Source: an uncultured Eubacteriales bacterium (GTDB lineage Bacteria; Bacillota; Clostridia; Oscillospirales; CAG-382). Taken from it: a stretch of DNA of 41,884 nt. The stretch is taken from positions 1 through 41,884 of the forward strand of contig CAKSOW010000025.1 in assembly GCA_934479825.1 (NCBI GenBank), given 5' to 3'. Of this stretch, positions 40,709 to 41,884 are shown in pieces. The notes beneath the pieces are model-generated. The model ran no database searches and was not told where the DNA came from. It saw nothing but the letters and a program-made list of their open reading frames with translations. How positions within the stretch are numbered: position 1 is the stretch's first letter; every line of letters begins with the position of its first letter. The translations under genes and the position numbers were made by a program.

Positions 40709-41179
40709 ACTGTTTTTACCTCCATAATTTCGTGATATTGGTTTTCTGTACGGTGAACTGCCGTCACCGCTGAATGAGATTTTTGAAAATGGTGTTTTCC
40801 TCTCAGATTTCGTTCTGCGTAGTCCTGTTCATAACAGCACCCTATCGGGTTTACTGTTTTGTGGGAGAGCAGACGGTACAGAAAGATACACCACAGTTCC
40901 GTGAATTGGCTTTACTGTTCCGTAAATCACCGAACGATGATTTTGATACTTCCTGCGGCATAAATCTTCACGGATTACACAAGGCTTGATTTTCGATATA
41001 GAAAAACTGCCTTGAAAACGGTGCGTGTTCCGCTTACTGCCAAAGTGTCAACTTGGCACTTTGCCAACAGATACGGTAAATTTCACGGCTGAACTTGAAA
41101 ATATCCATCCTATCCATCCATCTATCCGAAAAACAGCCTTTTCGGGATGGATGGGATAGATGGATGGATAAATTTGAGT
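40709..41179. other. Non-coding stretch of the element; possible oriT and promoter region
   Basis: A 470-base gap without a convincing gene between the HTH gene and the primase gene. It contains GGTGA/TCACC around 40763-40780 and CAAAGTG (41041-41047) paired with CACTTTG (41057-41063), both small inverted repeats. The strong TATCCATCC repeat hairpin is at its far end. MobV origins of transfer usually lie just upstream of the mob operon, so this is where oriT would be expected. No known oriT core is recognised. Confidence 0.4.
41102..41170. repeat. Long imperfect hairpin built of ATCCATCC-type repeats
   Basis: TATCCATCCTATCCATCC.. through CGAAAA (41102-41132) pairs imperfectly with TTTTCGGGATGGATGGG.. 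through GGATGGATA (41139-41170). Both arms are themselves made of repeats of ATCC/GGAT. It lies ten bases past the primase gene stop and may be its terminator or an iteron-like origin. Confidence 0.75.
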
Positions 41180-41884
41180 TCAGTTGCAAAAACCCGGCGA
41201 GATCAACGCTTCAATGCCCCAAAAGCCGTTGACCTGTTTGCCGAGGGAATTTGTGATGTGGTTGTCATGCTCCAGACCGAACTCGTCTGCGTGTTTCTTT
41301 AGGGTCATGCTGACCGTTCGTGCCGTCAGCGGTTTATAGGTGTTGTCGCTGCACCAGATGCAATAGATGGCGTACAGATCGGCAGAGGTAATGGAGCTGT
41401 CCGCTTTCAGACGGATATATCCCTCCGAGCGCAGGAACAGCAGCACATTGTCCGCATCACGCCTTGCCTGTTCACGGTTGTCCTTGGTACGGCTGCTTTC
41501 GGAAAAACGGTAGTTATTCGCTATCAGTCTGCGTAAGCCCTCCAGACACCAAAGAAAAATACCCTCAACTTCCGCAACGAGCTTGTCCGCAAGGAACGGG
41601 TTATCCTCTCTGTCAATGGGTTTCTTTTTGACCGAAAGAATAAGTTGTCTGCGGTAAAAACCGTCCGAATGGTCATAGAGGGATTCCAGATCGCCGTTGG
41701 AGAACGCAAGGAAACGGACGTACATTTCCCCTTGGTAGCTCTGTTCGCCCTTGCGCTCCAAGTCCATCGGCATTTCCGCTGTGATAAGGGATTTCAGATA
41801 ATGGGTGGATTTGAGTGCTTCCATCTTCATATCATCGTCCACCATCACAAGCTCATGTTCCAGATCGGCTCTTGCAAAGGGACT
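41180..41884 (-). CDS. P4-type DNA primase/helicase (C-terminal part)
   Basis: Frame open through the window end; the visible 234 residues start SPFARADLEHELVMVDDD. The piece LVMVDDD with later FLAFSNGD (about 81-88) and the arginine-rich YRRQLIL (about 99-105) match the helicase core of phage/plasmid P4-type primases (D5_N/DUF5906, also labelled VapE). The C-terminal part after about residue 150 is a winged-helix-like domain (SSITSADLYAIYCIW.., LTARTVSMTLKK). The protein would help the excised element replicate. The N-terminal primase part is outside the window. Confidence 0.85.
   Translation of the reverse strand, partial: SPFARADLEHELVMVDDDMKMEALKSTHYLKSLITAEMPMDLERKGEQSYQGEMYVRFLAFSNGDLESLYDHSDGFYRRQLILSVKKKPIDREDNPFLADKLVAEVEGIFLWCLEGLRRLIANNYRFSESSRTKDNREQARRDADNVLLFLRSEGYIRLKADSSITSADLYAIYCIWCSDNTYKPLTARTVSMTLKKHADEFGLEHDNHITNSLGKQVNGFWGIEALISPGFCN

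Larger units (their letters stand above)
37350..41884. mobile_element. Integrative mobilizable element (left end; right end outside window)
   Basis: From about 37350 to the window end the gene content changes to a mobile module, all on the minus strand: P4-type primase/helicase, small HTH protein, MobV relaxase, hypothetical protein and large serine recombinase, the last at the very end. This is the layout of integrative mobilizable elements of the Tn4451/Tn6215 kind, which use a serine recombinase for excision and borrow a conjugation machine. No conjugation genes are seen here, but the element continues beyond the window, so it could be part of a full conjugative element. Confidence 0.85.

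Noticed and set aside
41041..41063. CAAAGTG/CACTTTG as an oriT nick-site hairpin
   Set aside because: The position fits an oriT, but no known MobV nick sequence is present and the stem is only 7 bp, so it is listed only as part of the non-coding stretch.

Overview
The window looks like a chromosome segment of a Gram-positive, spore-forming Clostridia (Oscillospirales/Ruminococcaceae-like, by inference). The signs are a GPR spore protease, an NrdR, WhiA, DUF421/DUF4363 and V-type ATPase gene set, Shine-Dalgarno sites close to AGGAGG, and strong sigma-A promoters with 17-bp spacers. The last 4.5 kb is an integrated mobile element. No rRNA or tRNA gene and no CRISPR array was seen.

Layout. 1-1735: end of an unknown gene, a 41-residue acidic peptide gene, gpr (minus) and rpsT (plus). 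1811-2893: a 1.08-kb non-coding inverted-repeat element (copy A). 2917-5266: DUF4363 and DUF421 as an overlapping pair, then a YkvI-like transporter, all minus. 5575-5985: a lone small P-loop protein. 6156-11647: murB-whiA-dnaE, a plus-strand operon. 12055-14124: an EF-G paralogue (minus). 14485-15600: a GT4 glycosyltransferase. 15625-16700: a second copy (B) of the non-coding element. 16801-17954: three small membrane-protein genes, one apparently leaderless. 18074-18526: nrdR. 18613-22485: an M23 peptidase, a PHP phosphatase and an MBL hydrolase, with a hairpin-rich block between the last two. 22534-31216: a nine-gene V-type ATPase operon (ntpF-I-K-E-C-G-A-B-D, transcribed leftwards). 31373-32119: DUF3298 protein. 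32284-32479: a core-less short form (C) of the non-coding element. 32522-36877: dxr, polA and a GNAT acetyltransferase, all minus. 36935-37351: an XRE-type regulator whose N-terminal part is missing. 37350 to the window end: an integrative mobilizable element with a large serine recombinase, MobV relaxase, small HTH protein, hypothetical protein and P4-type primase/helicase.

How it fits together. Housekeeping functions dominate: cell wall (murB), replication and repair (dnaE, polA), translation (rpsT, EF-G-like), isoprenoids (dxr), dNTP control (nrdR) and ion transport. The V-ATPase has the Enterococcus hirae ntp gene order, and its K subunit keeps every residue known to hold Na+ there, so a sodium pump is likely.

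The most unusual feature is the repeat family A/B/C. Two copies are about 1.1 kb, have long imperfect inverted arms built from small hairpins, and share a conserved non-coding core of about 610-670 bp. One copy is short and lacks the core. Stems differ between copies by paired changes, so structure seems to be under selection. Both full copies lie between convergent genes. I do not recognise the family.
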